From Stagnihabitans lacustris (GTDB taxonomy: Bacteria; Pseudomonadota; Alphaproteobacteria; Rhodobacterales; Rhodobacteraceae): a stretch of DNA of 64,000 nt. The notes beneath the pieces were generated by a model that was not told where the DNA came from, made no database searches, and worked only from the letters and a program-made list of their open reading frames with translations. Below, piece by piece: positions 63,441 to 64,000 of the stretch (the stretch's first letter is position 1; every line of letters begins with the position of its first letter). A program made the position numbers and the translations under genes. The DNA lies in contig NZ_JAPDGS010000002.1 in NCBI RefSeq assembly GCF_025950525.1, forward strand, positions 620,001 to 684,000. Reading direction: 5' to 3'.

Positions 63441-64000
63441 ATGCCGCAGATCGAATACTTTCTGGCCCTGCAGTCGCCCTATGTCTATTTGGCAGGCCGC
63501 CGCCCCTGGGAGATCGCGGCCCGGCACGGGTTTGACCTGGTGCTGAAGCCGGTCGATGTGGCGCAGCTGTTCCCCCGGACCGGCGGCAAGGTGCGCGACG
63601 AACGCCACCCCTCGCGCAATGCCTATGCCGCGCAGGACCGGGCGCGGCAGGCGCGGAAGCTGGGCCTGGCCTTTGACCCGGCGCCGATGTTTCGCGCGGC
63701 CAATCCGGCGCCCGCCGCCTATGCGCTGATCGCGGCGCAAAAGGCGGGGGGAGGCGACCTGGCCGCCTATGTTCAGGCGATCAGCCGGGCGGTCTGGGCC
63801 GAGGGGCGGGATTTCTCGGATGACGCGGTCATCGGGGCGGCGCTGGCGCAGGCGGGCTATGACCCCAAAGTGGCCGACCGCGGGATGCTGATGGCCGCCG
63901 AGACCTATGCCGGAAATCTGGAGGAGGCTGTGTCGCGCGGGGTTTTCGGCGTGCCGTTTTTCGTTGTAGGGGAAGAGAAGTTTTGGGGTCAGGACCGGCT
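63441..64000 (+). CDS. 2-hydroxychromene-2-carboxylate isomerase-like protein (DsbA fold), cut by right edge
   Basis: About 187 residues are visible; the last part lies outside the window. [19 protein letters not shown] is the typical HCCA/kappa-glutathione-transferase start, with Ser12 in QSPYVY as the likely glutathione-activating residue. [21 protein letters not shown] near the end contains the cis-Pro of the thioredoxin fold. Relatives isomerise hydroxychromene carboxylates in naphthalene breakdown or act as glutathione transferases. No other aromatic-degradation gene is near, so a general role is more likely. Confidence 0.9.
   Translation, partial: MPQIEYFLALQSPYVYLAGRRPWEIAARHGFDLVLKPVDVAQLFPRTGGKVRDERHPSRNAYAAQDRARQARKLGLAFDPAPMFRAANPAPAAYALIAAQKAGGGDLAAYVQAISRAVWAEGRDFSDDAVIGAALAQAGYDPKVADRGMLMAAETYAGNLEEAVSRGVFGVPFFVVGEEKFWGQDR

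Overview
The window is 64 kb of GC-rich, densely packed chromosomal DNA. It looks like a Rhodobacteraceae/Rhodobacterales alphaproteobacterium. The F1 ATP synthase genes (atpHAGDC) form an operon without F0 genes, as in alphaproteobacteria. The small Arg-rich and DUF1127 proteins, the lgt / NDUFAF7-like methyltransferase / pgeF operon and the mreBCD-mrdA-rodA operon also fit that order. The genus cannot be fixed from this sequence. No rRNA, tRNA, CRISPR array, transposase or prophage gene was seen.

Layout. 0-2.3 kb: a glutamine synthetase-like gene (cut by the left edge) and an N-formylglutamate amidohydrolase-like gene, divergent from an RpiR regulator. 2.3-10.5 kb: on the minus strand, the cell-shape operon mreB-mreC-mreD-mrdA-rodA, then a DUF1345 membrane protein, ghrA and an EamA transporter. 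10.7-12.4 kb: leuA with a newly read leader peptide (leuL) and a candidate attenuator. 12.6-16.5 kb: an SDR enzyme, two secreted PepSY-like proteins with acidic low-complexity tails next to a membrane-anchored LuxR-type regulator, a DUF2237 protein and a truncated hemoglobin. 16.7-22 kb: ileS, a secreted unknown, ogt and an MFS transporter. 22-26.3 kb: a polyamine-type ABC transporter operon, split by a 358 bp repeat-bearing insert. 26.4-29.6 kb: msrA, a TetR regulator, prmA, a small membrane protein and a DUF1127 protein. 29.9-33.9 kb: ruvC-ruvA, a histidine phosphatase-like gene, ruvB and a dienelactone hydrolase with an in-frame amber codon. 34-38.4 kb: an RBBP9-like hydrolase, ubiK, the lgt operon and a 54-codon gene with a hairpin-array 3' region. 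38.4-43.2 kb: an 825 bp gene-free region with RNA-like structure, then a class III aminotransferase, a glutamine synthetase-like enzyme, a CbiX-like protein and an SDR. 43.5-51 kb: prolyl aminopeptidase, an Opp/Dpp ABC operon and an M19 dipeptidase. 51-56 kb: an M23 peptidase, clpA, gloB and a methyltransferase. 56.2-61.7 kb: atpHAGD, an extra methyltransferase, atpC. 61.8-64 kb: an H-type lectin-domain protein, prs and an HCCA isomerase (cut by the right edge).

How the genes work together. Most are housekeeping: cell-wall elongation, Holliday-junction resolution, ATP synthesis, leucine synthesis, PRPP synthesis and proteolysis. Around them sit nitrogen-scavenging modules: putative polyamine uptake, two glutamylamide-synthetase-type modules, and peptide uptake with hydrolysis.

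The most interesting non-coding signals are: (1) a leuA leader encoding a Leu-rich peptide from an apparently leaderless start, with mutually exclusive hairpins that could hide the leuA ribosome site; (2) a nine-copy dispersed intergenic element made of a GC hairpin, a short spacer and a conserved 24-nt core; (3) a small-protein gene followed by three 27-bp hairpin repeats and a UUCG terminator; and (4) a structured, terminator-bearing, C-rich leader upstream of the aminotransferase/glutamine synthetase pair.
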